Origin: Pseudomonadota bacterium
Lineage (GTDB): Bacteria > Pseudomonadota > Alphaproteobacteria > Rhizobiales > Devosiaceae
Reading direction: 5' to 3'
DNA: 30,663 nucleotides
Assembly: GCA_023433775.1 (NCBI GenBank)
Contig: JAEYTY010000075.1
Coordinates: forward strand, 1 to 30,663
A program made the position numbers and the translations under genes. Shown here piece after piece: positions 16,222 through 23,716 of the stretch; within the stretch, counting starts at the first letter, position 1; each line of letters opens with the position of its first letter. The notes under the pieces were generated by a model. The model worked only from the letters and a program-made list of their open reading frames with translations. It was not told the origin of the DNA and searched no databases.

Positions 16222-17031
16222 CTATTGCGAGATCCGCTCCAGGATTTGCGGCCATTCGGCCAGGACCGCGTCGCGGGAGCGCAGGCCGCCGCTGATCTCG
16301 TGACGGGCTTCGTCCTGCGCGAGGCGCACGAAAACCAGCCGGCCGCCGTCTTTTTCGGCCCAGCCGACATACCAGCCCCAGCCTTTGGCATAGTCAAAGG
16401 AGCGGTCGGCGCGACGCGGATAGGCCGAGCCGGTCTTGCCCCAGAGCGTCCAGCCATCGGCTGTGCCGGCGCTTTCGACAAGGCTGAGAGCGCCGGTGAT
16501 TGCGGCGTCGGAAACGGGTAGTTTCCGCTCGATGAGCGCGGCGACAAAGCCGGCCTGCTCCATGGGCGAGATTTTGAGCGAGGAGGAAATCCAGGACCGC
16601 TCGAGGCCATTGTTGAAGCCCGGATCACCGGAGAAATCGGCATTGCCATAGCCAAAGCTTTTTCCATAGGCGGTGAGTGTCTCGGCGCCGAGATGCTCGG
16701 TAATGCGCTGGGAGTACCAGACATTGGAAAAATGTATCCACATGGTGGGATCGGTGTCCTGCCGCCAATCGGCAATCCAGTCCGAATAGCCTTCTTTGAA
16801 AGGCAGCTTCGGCTCGTGGGGCGAGGTGAGAAAGCCGGCATCGAAACCCATGACCGCAAGAGCCAATTTGAAGGTGGAGGCGGGCGTGACGCGGGTTTCG
16901 CAATCGCCTTCGGCGAGAAGCATCTGCCGGCTTTCGGGCTCGGCGACGAGGGTGCAGAGGGTACGGGCCTGAGCGGGCGCGGCGGGCATCAAGGCGATAA
17001 AAATCGCCAGAGCAGCTAATGTGGATTTCAT
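16222..17031 (-). CDS. Class D (OXA-type) beta-lactamase
   Basis: This is a periplasmic serine hydrolase predicted to open the beta-lactam ring. Read from ATG 17031 it is 269 residues, normal for class D. A signal peptide (about 1-22, ending AQA) is followed by all class D motifs: S52-T-F-K55 with the nucleophile and the lysine that is usually carbamylated, S102-N-V104, Y128-G-N130, W147 with SLKIS and EQ, and K199-T-G201. The start is the ATG directly at the signal peptide, with a GGGGGAG run 11 bases upstream; a longer frame to 17163 lacks signal-peptide logic. No integron, transposase or resistance cluster is nearby, so it looks like a resident chromosomal gene. The spectrum cannot be predicted. 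A sensor-type homologue is less likely because there are no membrane anchor helices. Confidence 0.94.
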   Translation of the reverse strand: MKSTLAALAIFIALMPAAPAQARTLCTLVAEPESRQMLLAEGDCETRVTPASTFKLALAVMGFDAGFLTSPHEPKLPFKEGYSDWIADWRQDTDPTMWIHFSNVWYSQRITEHLGAETLTAYGKSFGYGNADFSGDPGFNNGLERSWISSSLKISPMEQAGFVAALIERKLPVSDAAITGALSLVESAGTADGWTLWGKTGSAYPRRADRSFDYAKGWGWYVGWAEKDGGRLVFVRLAQDEARHEISGGLRSRDAVLAEWPQILERISQ

Positions 17032-17233
17032 TGACGCTTTGTCTCCCCCTGGCCACGACAATGCGGCGCGCACAGGTTCTGCCGGAAAATCAGGCACAAA
17101 TCGGGACGGCGCAAGTTTTCCACGCAAGTGTTGGGGCATTGGTTTCACGTCTTGCCACATCATGGTCTAAGGGGCATCCGGAACCGCCTTTGTGGTCCGG
17201 CGTTGATGCCGGGCCTATGGGGCGTGTTGTTGA

Positions 17234-19015
17234 GTGCAGGGGGCCAGCATTACTTCCGAACAGATTATCATTTTCGCGCTCTTTGGCATTGTGCTCGCCA
17301 TGCTGGTCTGGGGGCGCTTGCGCTATGACCTGGTGTCGTTTGCAGCGCTGATTGCTGCCGTAGTGCTCGGCGTGGTGCCGGTGGAAGAGGCCTTTTCCGG
17401 GTTTGGGCACGAGGCCACGATGATCGTGCTGCTGGTGCTGGTTGTCAGCTTCGGACTTTCGCGGTCTGGCGCTATCGAACTGGTGACGCGCCGAATGCTG
17501 GCCAAGCCGCGTTCGGTGCCGGCGCATCTGGGCATCTTGGGCGGCCTTGCCGCAGCGCTGTCGAGCGTGATGAACAATGTGGCAGCGCTGGCGCTGACCA
17601 TGCCGGTGGATATTCAGGCAGCGCATAAGGCGGGACGTTCGCCTTCGCTGACGCTGATGCCACTGGCGGCTGCGACCATTCTGGGTGGCCTCGTGACGCT
17701 GATCGGCACACCGGCCAATATCATCGTGTCGTCCTATCGGCGGGATGTCGGGCTTGGCGCCTTTGGCATGTTTGACTATGCGCCGGTGGGGCTGGTCTGC
17801 GCCTTTGCCGGCCTTGCATTCATCGCCATTATCGGCTGGCGGCTTATTCCGCAGCGCAGCGGCAATGCCATGGCTGACCTGGCGGCGATTGAAGATTATG
17901 TGGCCGAACTTGTCGTCAACAAGGAAACCAAAGCCATCGGCCAGCGGGTCAGCGAACTTGACACCATTGCAGACGAGAATGACGTCATCGTTCTCGGCCT
18001 GATCCGCAAGGCAAAGCGTCTGCCCGGGCGGGCGAGGGGCGCCGAAATCGTGCAAGGGGACCTGCTGGTCGTCGAAGGCAGCCCCGATGCGCTCAATGCC
18101 TTTGCCGCCGCCCTGGCGCTGGGCTTTCAGGGACGCTCGGGGGAGGCAGCCGCCCTGTCGTCGGACCTCGGTTTTTTCGAAGCCGTGGTGGGACGCGGCA
18201 GCCGCCTGATCGGGCGTTCGGCCAACGATGTGCAGATGCTGCGCGGTTTCGGGATTTCGCTTCTGGGCATTTCGCGCGCCGGCAAGACCCTGCGGGAACG
18301 CGTGCGCCGCACACGGCTGCAAGCGGGCGACGTATTGTTGCTGCTCGGGCAGGCCGAAACCATGGACGAGGCCCTGAGCCAGCTCGAATGCCTGCCGCTG
18401 GCGACGCGCCCGGCCATGGCGCGCTATGACAAGGCCATCATGGCGATTTCGCTGTTTGTCGGCGCGGTGATGCTGGCCGTGTTCGGCCTGTTTCCACTGG
18501 TGATCGGGCTGTCGATTGTCGTTATCGCCTATGCGCTGCTCGACATTGTGCCGATCCGCGAACTCTATGACGCCATTGACTGGCCGATCATCGTGCTGCT
18601 CGGCTCGCTTATTCCCATGGGCGTGGCGCTGGAGACAACGGGTGGCACGGCGCTGATCACCAGCGGTCTTGCGGCGCTGACCATAGGCCTACCTGCCTGG
18701 GTGGCTGTGGCCGCGGTACTCATCGTCACCATGTTTCTCTCCGATATTCTCAACAATGCCGCCACGGCGGTGATTGCTGCGCCGGTGGCGCATGGGCTGG
18801 CGCAGGCCATGGGGGTCAGCTCCGACCCCTTCCTGATGGCGGTGGCTATCGGGGCCAGCTGCGCCTTCCTCACACCGATCGGGCACCAGAACAATCTCTT
18901 GATCATGGGACCGGGCGGCTATCGGTTTTCAGACTATTGGAAGTTCGGACTGCCGCTGGAAGCGCTGATCATTCTGGTTGGCGTGCCGGCAATCCTGTTC
19001 TTCTGGCCGCTGTAA
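17234..19015 (+). CDS. SLC13-type (DASS/CitT) transporter with two RCK_C (TrkA-C) domains
   Basis: This 593-residue inner-membrane transporter is split by a cytoplasmic insert. Membrane helices occur at about 10-200 and again at 420-590. Two TrkA_C-like domains lie between (about 205-290 and 298-385, with repeats of the type GDLLVVEGSPDALNAF and GDVLLLLGQAETMDEAL). The paired substrate/ion motifs of the fold are present: SSVMNNVAA (110-118) with GTPAN (158-162), and LSDILNNAATA (502-512) with TPIGHQNN. The family co-transports di- or tricarboxylates, sulfate or related anions with sodium; specificity is unknown. The start is GTG 17234, with a weak G-rich ribosome site. It is divergent from the beta-lactamase and converges on the Fe-alcohol dehydrogenase, whose stop is 7 bases away. 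Confidence 0.93.
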   Translation: MQGASITSEQIIIFALFGIVLAMLVWGRLRYDLVSFAALIAAVVLGVVPVEEAFSGFGHEATMIVLLVLVVSFGLSRSGAIELVTRRMLAKPRSVPAHLGILGGLAAALSSVMNNVAALALTMPVDIQAAHKAGRSPSLTLMPLAAATILGGLVTLIGTPANIIVSSYRRDVGLGAFGMFDYAPVGLVCAFAGLAFIAIIGWRLIPQRSGNAMADLAAIEDYVAELVVNKETKAIGQRVSELDTIADENDVIVLGLIRKAKRLPGRARGAEIVQGDLLVVEGSPDALNAFAAALALGFQGRSGEAAALSSDLGFFEAVVGRGSRLIGRSANDVQMLRGFGISLLGISRAGKTLRERVRRTRLQAGDVLLLLGQAETMDEALSQLECLPLATRPAMARYDKAIMAISLFVGAVMLAVFGLFPLVIGLSIVVIAYALLDIVPIRELYDAIDWPIIVLLGSLIPMGVALETTGGTALITSGLAALTIGLPAWVAVAAVLIVTMFLSDILNNAATAVIAAPVAHGLAQAMGVSSDPFLMAVAIGASCAFLTPIGHQNNLLIMGPGGYRFSDYWKFGLPLEALIILVGVPAILFFWPL

Positions 19016-19022
19016 TTCGCGG

Positions 19023-20177
19023 TCAGATGCGTCCGGCCATGGCGCGGTCGAAAATTTCCAGCGCACGGTCGCGGGTGAGGTCGATCGGGTTGCCGCCCGC
19101 GGTGGGATCGACAATGGCCATGTCGCCGATCAGCTCGCGATTGCTGGTGTCGATACCAAAATCCCTGAGCGTGTGCGGCACGTTGAGGCGGAGGCGCAGG
19201 CCGGTGACGGCGTGGAGGAAGGCATCGAAATTGGGCGAGAGGCCGAGATAGGCCGCGAGCCGGGCGATTTTGGTTTCGATGGCCGGATGATTGACCGCCA
19301 GCACATAGGGCATGAAGACCGCATTGGTCATGCCGTGATGGGTGTCGTGCAAGGCACCGACAGGATGGCTCAGCGCGTGAATGGCGCCGAGGCCTTTCTG
19401 GAAGGCAGTGGCGCCCATGGCGGCGGCGCTCATGAGATGGCCGCGCGCTGCGATGTCATTTGGGTTATCCGCAACCTTGGGGAGGTTTTCAAAGACGAGG
19501 CGAATGCCTTCGACGGCGATGCCATCGGCCAGTGGGTGATAACCGGGGGCGCAATAGGCTTCGAGGCAATGGGCCAGCGCATCCATGCCGGTGCCAATAG
19601 TGATGAAGCGCGGCATTCCGACGGTGAGTTCGGGGTCGGCAATGACCACTTTGGGCATCATCAGGGGATGGAAGATGACCTTTTTGGTGTGGGTGGTTTC
19701 ATCGGTGATGACCCCTGCCCGTCCGACTTCCGAACCCGTTCCGGCGGTAGTGGGCACGGCGATGATGGGCAAAATGCCCTTGGGATCGGCGCGGGTCCAC
19801 CAATCGCCGATGTCCTCAAAATCCCACATCGGGCGGGTCTGGCCGGCCATGAAGGCGATGACCTTGCCGACATCCAGCCCAGAGCCGCCGCCAAAGGCGA
19901 TGACGCCATCATGGCCGCCATCGCGCAGCACCTTGATGCCGGCTTCGACATTGGCGGAGATGGGATTGGGTTTGACCTCGGCAAAGACGCCAGCGGGAAT
20001 GCCGGCGGCATTGAGCAAATCCAGCACATTCTGCGTGACGGGCAGATTGACGAGGCCGGCATCGGTGACCAGCAGGGGCCTCGTTATGCCCACCGATTTC
20101 AGCGCCTCAGACAGTTCGGCAATGCGGCCTGCGCCGAATTTGATGGCGGTCGGGTAGTTCCAATTGGCTTTGGTCAT
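19023..20177 (-). CDS. Iron-containing (group III) alcohol dehydrogenase
   Basis: This 384-residue NAD(P)-dependent dehydrogenase interconverts an alcohol and an aldehyde or ketone. It has the nucleotide-binding loop GGGSGLDVGK near 96-105 and PTTAGTGSEV (142-151). The four metal ligands predicted by comparison with E. coli FucO are all present: D199 and H203 (MDALAHCLEAY), H267 and H281 (HALSHPVGALHDTHHG). AAGGAG seven bases before the ATG at 20177 fixes the start. It follows the aldehyde dehydrogenase gene by 16 bases on the same strand, so the two probably act on one pathway, alcohol to aldehyde to acid. The substrate is unknown. Confidence 0.95.
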   Translation of the reverse strand: MTKANWNYPTAIKFGAGRIAELSEALKSVGITRPLLVTDAGLVNLPVTQNVLDLLNAAGIPAGVFAEVKPNPISANVEAGIKVLRDGGHDGVIAFGGGSGLDVGKVIAFMAGQTRPMWDFEDIGDWWTRADPKGILPIIAVPTTAGTGSEVGRAGVITDETTHTKKVIFHPLMMPKVVIADPELTVGMPRFITIGTGMDALAHCLEAYCAPGYHPLADGIAVEGIRLVFENLPKVADNPNDIAARGHLMSAAAMGATAFQKGLGAIHALSHPVGALHDTHHGMTNAVFMPYVLAVNHPAIETKIARLAAYLGLSPNFDAFLHAVTGLRLRLNVPHTLRDFGIDTSNRELIGDMAIVDPTAGGNPIDLTRDRALEIFDRAMAGRI

Positions 20178-20193
20178 GGCGATGCTCCTTGGA

Positions 20194-21576
20194 CTACACA
20201 ATTTTGAAATGGTAGGATTTGGGTTGGGTGAGATTGTGGTAGCCGATCTCGCTCAGCGCGCCGCCCTTGCCCGTGTCCTTGATGCCGGTCCAGACCAGCG
20301 CGGGATCGAGATAGTCGCAGCGATTGGCGAAGACGGTGCCGGTTTCGATTTCGGCGCCGATGCGCTGGGCAGCGTCGAGATCGGCGGTCCAGATCGAGGC
20401 GGTGAGGCCATAGGGGCTGTCATTCATCAGGGTGATGGCTTCGGCGTCGTCGGCGACCTTCATGATGCCGACGACGGGACCAAAGCTTTCCTCGCGCATG
20501 ACGGACATCTGGTGATTGACGCCGGTGAGGACTTCGGGGGCAAGCCAGGGTGAACCGGGCTTGTCGCGTTCGTGTTGCGTGTTGAGATGACGGGTGGCGC
20601 CGGCGCGGAGGGCTTCATCGGTCTGGGCGCGCACATGGTCGGCGAAATTGCCGCGCGCCATGGGGCCGACAATGGTTTCGGGATCGCGCGGATCGCCCAA
20701 GGTCCAGCCGCGCGCCTGGGCGATGAAGCGCTCGACAAAGCCATCATAGGCGCTGGCATGGACATAGATGCGCTCGACGCCGCAGCAGGACTGGCCAGAA
20801 TTGAAGAAGCTGCCATCGGCAAGATTTTCGGCGGCGTTGTCGAGATCGGCATCGGCGCGGACATAGGCGGGGTCCTTGCCGCCCAGCTCGAGGCCTAAGG
20901 TGGCGAAAGTGCCGGCGGCGGCCTTTTCGATGCGACGGCCGCCTTCGACGGAGCCGGTGAAATTGATGTGGTCGACCTGGCCCGAGGCAATGAGCTTTTC
21001 GGTATCGGCATGGCCCAGAACGAGGTTCTGGAAAATGCCTTCGGGCAGGTTGGCGTCGCGCGCTGCGGCGGCGAAGCGTTCGCCGGCGAGAAGTGTCTGG
21101 CTCGCGTGCTTGAGGAGGACCGCATTGCCGGCGACGAGGCCGGGGAAGATGGAATTGCCGGCGGTGAGGAAGGGATAGTTCCAGGGGGCAATGACCAGCA
21201 CCACGCCCAGCGGCTCACGGGCGATGGAGCGGATAAAACCGGGTTTATCGGGGCGCTGCATTGTGGCCAGAGCTTCGGGGGCGATGGCCAGCATGTGGCG
21301 GGCGCGTTCCTCGACGCCCCGCTTTTCGCCGCCAAAGCGGATGGGGCGGCCCATCTGCCAGGCGAGTTCGGGCACGATCTCGTCGTTCATGGCGAGGAGC
21401 GCATCGACCATGCGCGTGACGGCGGCGATGCGCTCGGCGAGGGGCACGCTGCGCCAGAGGCGTTGGGCGACCTTGGCGCGCTGAAGAGCGGCGTCAATTT
21501 CGCTGGAGCTGGCCAGGGGCCTTGTGGCGTAAACCTCGCCATTGATGGGCGAGATGATATCGACTGTGTCGGCCAT
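20194..21576 (-). CDS. Aldehyde dehydrogenase family protein
   Basis: This 460-residue NAD(P)-dependent enzyme oxidises an aldehyde to an acid. The catalytic Cys is C264 in NSGQSCC (an extra Cys, C265, follows it) and the general base is E230 in LELGGKD. The cofactor site includes PWNYP (131-135) and K156. The C-terminal MREESFGPVV and SPYGLTASIW blocks are typical. It is slightly shorter than the usual ~480-500 residues, mostly at the N-terminus, which is common in this subgroup. It is the first gene of a two-gene leftward unit with the Fe-alcohol dehydrogenase and is divergent, across 85 bases, from the DNA glycosylase gene. Confidence 0.95.
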   Translation of the reverse strand: MADTVDIISPINGEVYATRPLASSSEIDAALQRAKVAQRLWRSVPLAERIAAVTRMVDALLAMNDEIVPELAWQMGRPIRFGGEKRGVEERARHMLAIAPEALATMQRPDKPGFIRSIAREPLGVVLVIAPWNYPFLTAGNSIFPGLVAGNAVLLKHASQTLLAGERFAAAARDANLPEGIFQNLVLGHADTEKLIASGQVDHINFTGSVEGGRRIEKAAAGTFATLGLELGGKDPAYVRADADLDNAAENLADGSFFNSGQSCCGVERIYVHASAYDGFVERFIAQARGWTLGDPRDPETIVGPMARGNFADHVRAQTDEALRAGATRHLNTQHERDKPGSPWLAPEVLTGVNHQMSVMREESFGPVVGIMKVADDAEAITLMNDSPYGLTASIWTADLDAAQRIGAEIETGTVFANRCDYLDPALVWTGIKDTGKGGALSEIGYHNLTQPKSYHFKIV

Positions 21577-21661
21577 TGGGGAACTCCTTGCCTACAATCT
21601 CTACCTGAGCCACATGGGCGCGCAAGCGGGTGCCAAAGGCAATGGCGCCTGCTATTGGCAA

Positions 21662-22237
21662 ATGATGATGACGACAGACCCCGCCAAGATTCTTCCGCGC
21701 GCATTTTTCGACCGGCCAGCGCTGGAGGTAGCGCCGGAGCTGATTGGTGCCGGACTGTTTCATGATGGTGTGGGTGGGCGGATCGTCGAAGTGGAGGCCT
21801 ATGACGAGACCGACCCGGCCTCGCATAGTTTTCGCGGGCCGACGCTGCGCAATGCGGCGATGTTCGGGCCGGCGGGGCACGCCTATGTCTATCGGATCTA
21901 CGGCATCCATTTCTGCCTCAACTTTGTCTGCCAGAAGGGCAGCGCTGTTCTGATCCGCGCGCTGGAGCCTATGGCCGGGCTTGACGTGATGGCTGACAGA
22001 CGCGGCGGGTTGGGCACAAAGCAATTGTGCTCGGGACCGGGCAAGCTGGCGCAGGCACTGGGCATTGATCTGGCGCAGAACCAATTGCCGCTGGATGAGC
22101 CGCCGTTTGCGGTGGTGGCGGCAAATGAGCGGCATCACGTGGCGGCGGGCGAGCGGATCGGGATCACCAAGGGCGTTGAATTGCCGTGGCGGTTCGTGCT
22201 GCAGGGCTCGCCCTTTCTCAGCCGCCCCATGCGCTGA
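21662..22237 (+). CDS. 3-methyladenine DNA glycosylase (MPG/AAG family)
   Basis: This 191-residue base-excision enzyme should remove alkylated purines from DNA. The catalytic base is E45 in GRIVEVEAY, equivalent to E125 of human AAG. The blocks HSFRGPTLRNAAMFGPAGHA (about 55-74) and VYRIYGIHFCLNFVC (76-90), and CSGPGKLAQALGI, are diagnostic. The start lies among three in-frame ATGs (21662, 21665, 21668); none has a good ribosome site. The frame is open to 21542, but that part is antisense to the start of the aldehyde dehydrogenase gene. It stands alone; the aldehyde-metabolism neighbours suggest, but do not show, a role with alkylating or reactive metabolites. Confidence 0.93.
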   Translation: MMMTTDPAKILPRAFFDRPALEVAPELIGAGLFHDGVGGRIVEVEAYDETDPASHSFRGPTLRNAAMFGPAGHAYVYRIYGIHFCLNFVCQKGSAVLIRALEPMAGLDVMADRRGGLGTKQLCSGPGKLAQALGIDLAQNQLPLDEPPFAVVAANERHHVAAGERIGITKGVELPWRFVLQGSPFLSRPMR

Positions 22238-22452
22238 GCAAATCCGCCTCGGTTCGATCACGCTGAAAAGGTGAAGGAACCAATCATCCTTCGCCGGGAT
22301 TGGCTTTCCCAGAGGCCGGCACGCGTCAACCGGACATGGTGGCATAAGAAACGGATTGGTTTTTCCGGTTTCCCGATCCGGCCAACGAAATGGCAGCCGA
22401 GTCTTTATCCCACCCGTGCCGCGCCTCGGCTTATTCAGGACGAGGTGAGATC

Positions 22453-22767
22453 ATGCCACAGGGCGATAAATCCGCTTACACCGACAAGCAGAAGCGCAAG
22501 GCCGCGCATATCGAGGAAGGCTATGTCGAGCGCGGCGTTTCGCGCGAAGAGGCCGAAGCCCGCGCCTGGGCGACCGTCAACAAGGACGATGGCGGCGGCA
22601 ACAAGTCCGGCTCTGGACGCGGCAAGCACACTGACAATCCGGCGGCGCATAAGGGCGGGAAGAAGGGCGGCGAGGCTTCGGCCAGCCGCTCGGCCGCTGA
22701 GCGCTCCGCTTCAGCCAAGAAAGCCGCCGCCACCCGCAAGCGCAATGCAGAACACCACGCACACTGA
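22453..22767 (+). CDS. Small basic KGG-repeat-like protein (often labelled plasmid stabilization protein)
   Basis: This is a 104-residue, highly charged, low-complexity protein. The N-terminal part (about 1-40, with YTDKQKRKAAHIEEGYVERGVSREEAEARAW split over two helices) is followed by a Gly/Lys/Ser/Ala-rich tail containing HKGGKKGGE and a final Lys/Arg-rich helix. Proteins of this kind are commonly annotated as plasmid stabilization proteins in Rhizobiales; no plasmid function is supported here. GAGGTGAG three bases before the ATG fixes the start. The SDR gene begins 12 bases after its stop, so they are a unit. The 215-base gap upstream has GGAAC at 22276-22280, the -35 of an EcfG general-stress promoter, but only GATT in place of CGTT 17 bases later. 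Confidence 0.8.
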   Translation: MPQGDKSAYTDKQKRKAAHIEEGYVERGVSREEAEARAWATVNKDDGGGNKSGSGRGKHTDNPAAHKGGKKGGEASASRSAAERSASAKKAAATRKRNAEHHAH

Positions 22768-22779
22768 GGAAACGCGACA

Positions 22780-23637
22780 ATGGCCGAGAGCGCAAAAATC
22801 AATCCGCCGCAGCAGCAGGATCACCAGCCGGGGCGGGAAAGCGAAATGCATCCCAAGCCGGACTATATGCCCAAATTTCCGGGCAATGGTCGGCTGGCGG
22901 GCAAAGTCGCCATCATCACAGGCGGTGATAGCGGCATTGGCCGCGCCTGTGCGGTGCTGTTTGCGCGCGAAGGGGCGGAGGTGGCCATCGTCTATCTCGA
23001 GGAAACGGACGACGCGAAAATCACCGCTTGGGCTATTGAGGCTGAGGGCAAGCAGGCTCTGCTCATTCGCGGCGATGTCGGCGACAAGACATTTTGCAAC
23101 AATGTCGTGAGCAAGGTGATCGAGGAATTCGGGCAATTGGATGTGCTGGTGAACAATGCCGCCGAACAGCATATGCAGACCGCGCTGGAAGACATATCCG
23201 AAGAACAGATGCGGAAGACCTTCGAGACCAATTTCTTCGGCTATATGTTCCTGACGCAGGCTGCCTTGCCGCATTTGAAGGCGGGTTCGGCTATCGTCAA
23301 CACAACCTCTATCACCGCCTATCGCGGATCGCCCAGCCTGATGGACTATGCCTCGACCAAGGGCGCCATTGTCGCTTTCACGCGGTCGCTTTCAGGGAGC
23401 CTGGCCGAAAAGGGCATTCGCGTGAATGCGGTGGCCCCCGGCCCGATCTGGACGCCACTCATCCCCGCCAGCTTCCCGGCAGACGAGGTGGCCGAATTTG
23501 GCGCCGATCAACCGTTGAAGCGACCGGGACAACCAAACGAGGTGGCGACCAGCCATCTGTTCCTTGCCTGTGACGAGAGTTCCTACATGACCGGGCAGGT
23601 GCTGCACCCCAATGGCGGGGAAATCATCGGCGGATAA
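22780..23637 (+). CDS. SDR family oxidoreductase (GSP39/YghA-like)
   Basis: This 285-residue NAD(P)-dependent short-chain dehydrogenase has a ~40-residue N-terminal extension containing QPGRESEMHPKPDY, typical of the general-stress GSP39/YghA branch. The Rossmann motif TGGDSGIG is at 47-54 and NNAA at 125-128. The catalytic tetrad looks complete: N151, S177, Y190 and K194. The length fits the branch. The substrate is unknown; homologues are induced by general stress. It starts 12 bases after the small basic protein gene, with a GAGGAAA ribosome site, which supports joint expression of the two. Confidence 0.94.
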   Translation: MAESAKINPPQQQDHQPGRESEMHPKPDYMPKFPGNGRLAGKVAIITGGDSGIGRACAVLFAREGAEVAIVYLEETDDAKITAWAIEAEGKQALLIRGDVGDKTFCNNVVSKVIEEFGQLDVLVNNAAEQHMQTALEDISEEQMRKTFETNFFGYMFLTQAALPHLKAGSAIVNTTSITAYRGSPSLMDYASTKGAIVAFTRSLSGSLAEKGIRVNAVAPGPIWTPLIPASFPADEVAEFGADQPLKRPGQPNEVATSHLFLACDESSYMTGQVLHPNGGEIIGG

Positions 23638-23650
23638 GTTTTCACTTTAT

Positions 23651-23696
23651 CGCCACGGGGTGCAAAGCCGGGTCAACCCGGTTGCCACCCCTGGCG
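23651..23696. terminator. Nested-hairpin element between the SDR gene and recQ
   Basis: Two nested inverted repeats fill most of the 79-base gap. The outer arms 23651-23662 and 23685-23696 pair over about 11 bp with one bulge. The inner arms 23668-23672 (CCGGG) and 23677-23681 (CCCGG) close a 4-base loop. The element begins 14 bases after the SDR stop and ends 20 bases before the recQ GTG. It is probably a terminator for the SDR unit, but no U-tract follows on the + strand. It could instead act on recQ mRNA. Confidence 0.5.
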
Positions 23697-23716
23697 ACGC
23701 GTGATTCAAAGGGCGG

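Noticed and set aside
17090..18322. 410-codon minus-strand frame across the SLC13 gene.
   Set aside because: It is a shadow of the transporter gene, with composition typical of antisense frames and no motif.
22276..22301. EcfG general-stress promoter upstream of the KGG/SDR pair.
   Set aside because: The -35 GGAAC is good but the -10 is GATT and not CGTT, so I do not list it as a promoter feature.
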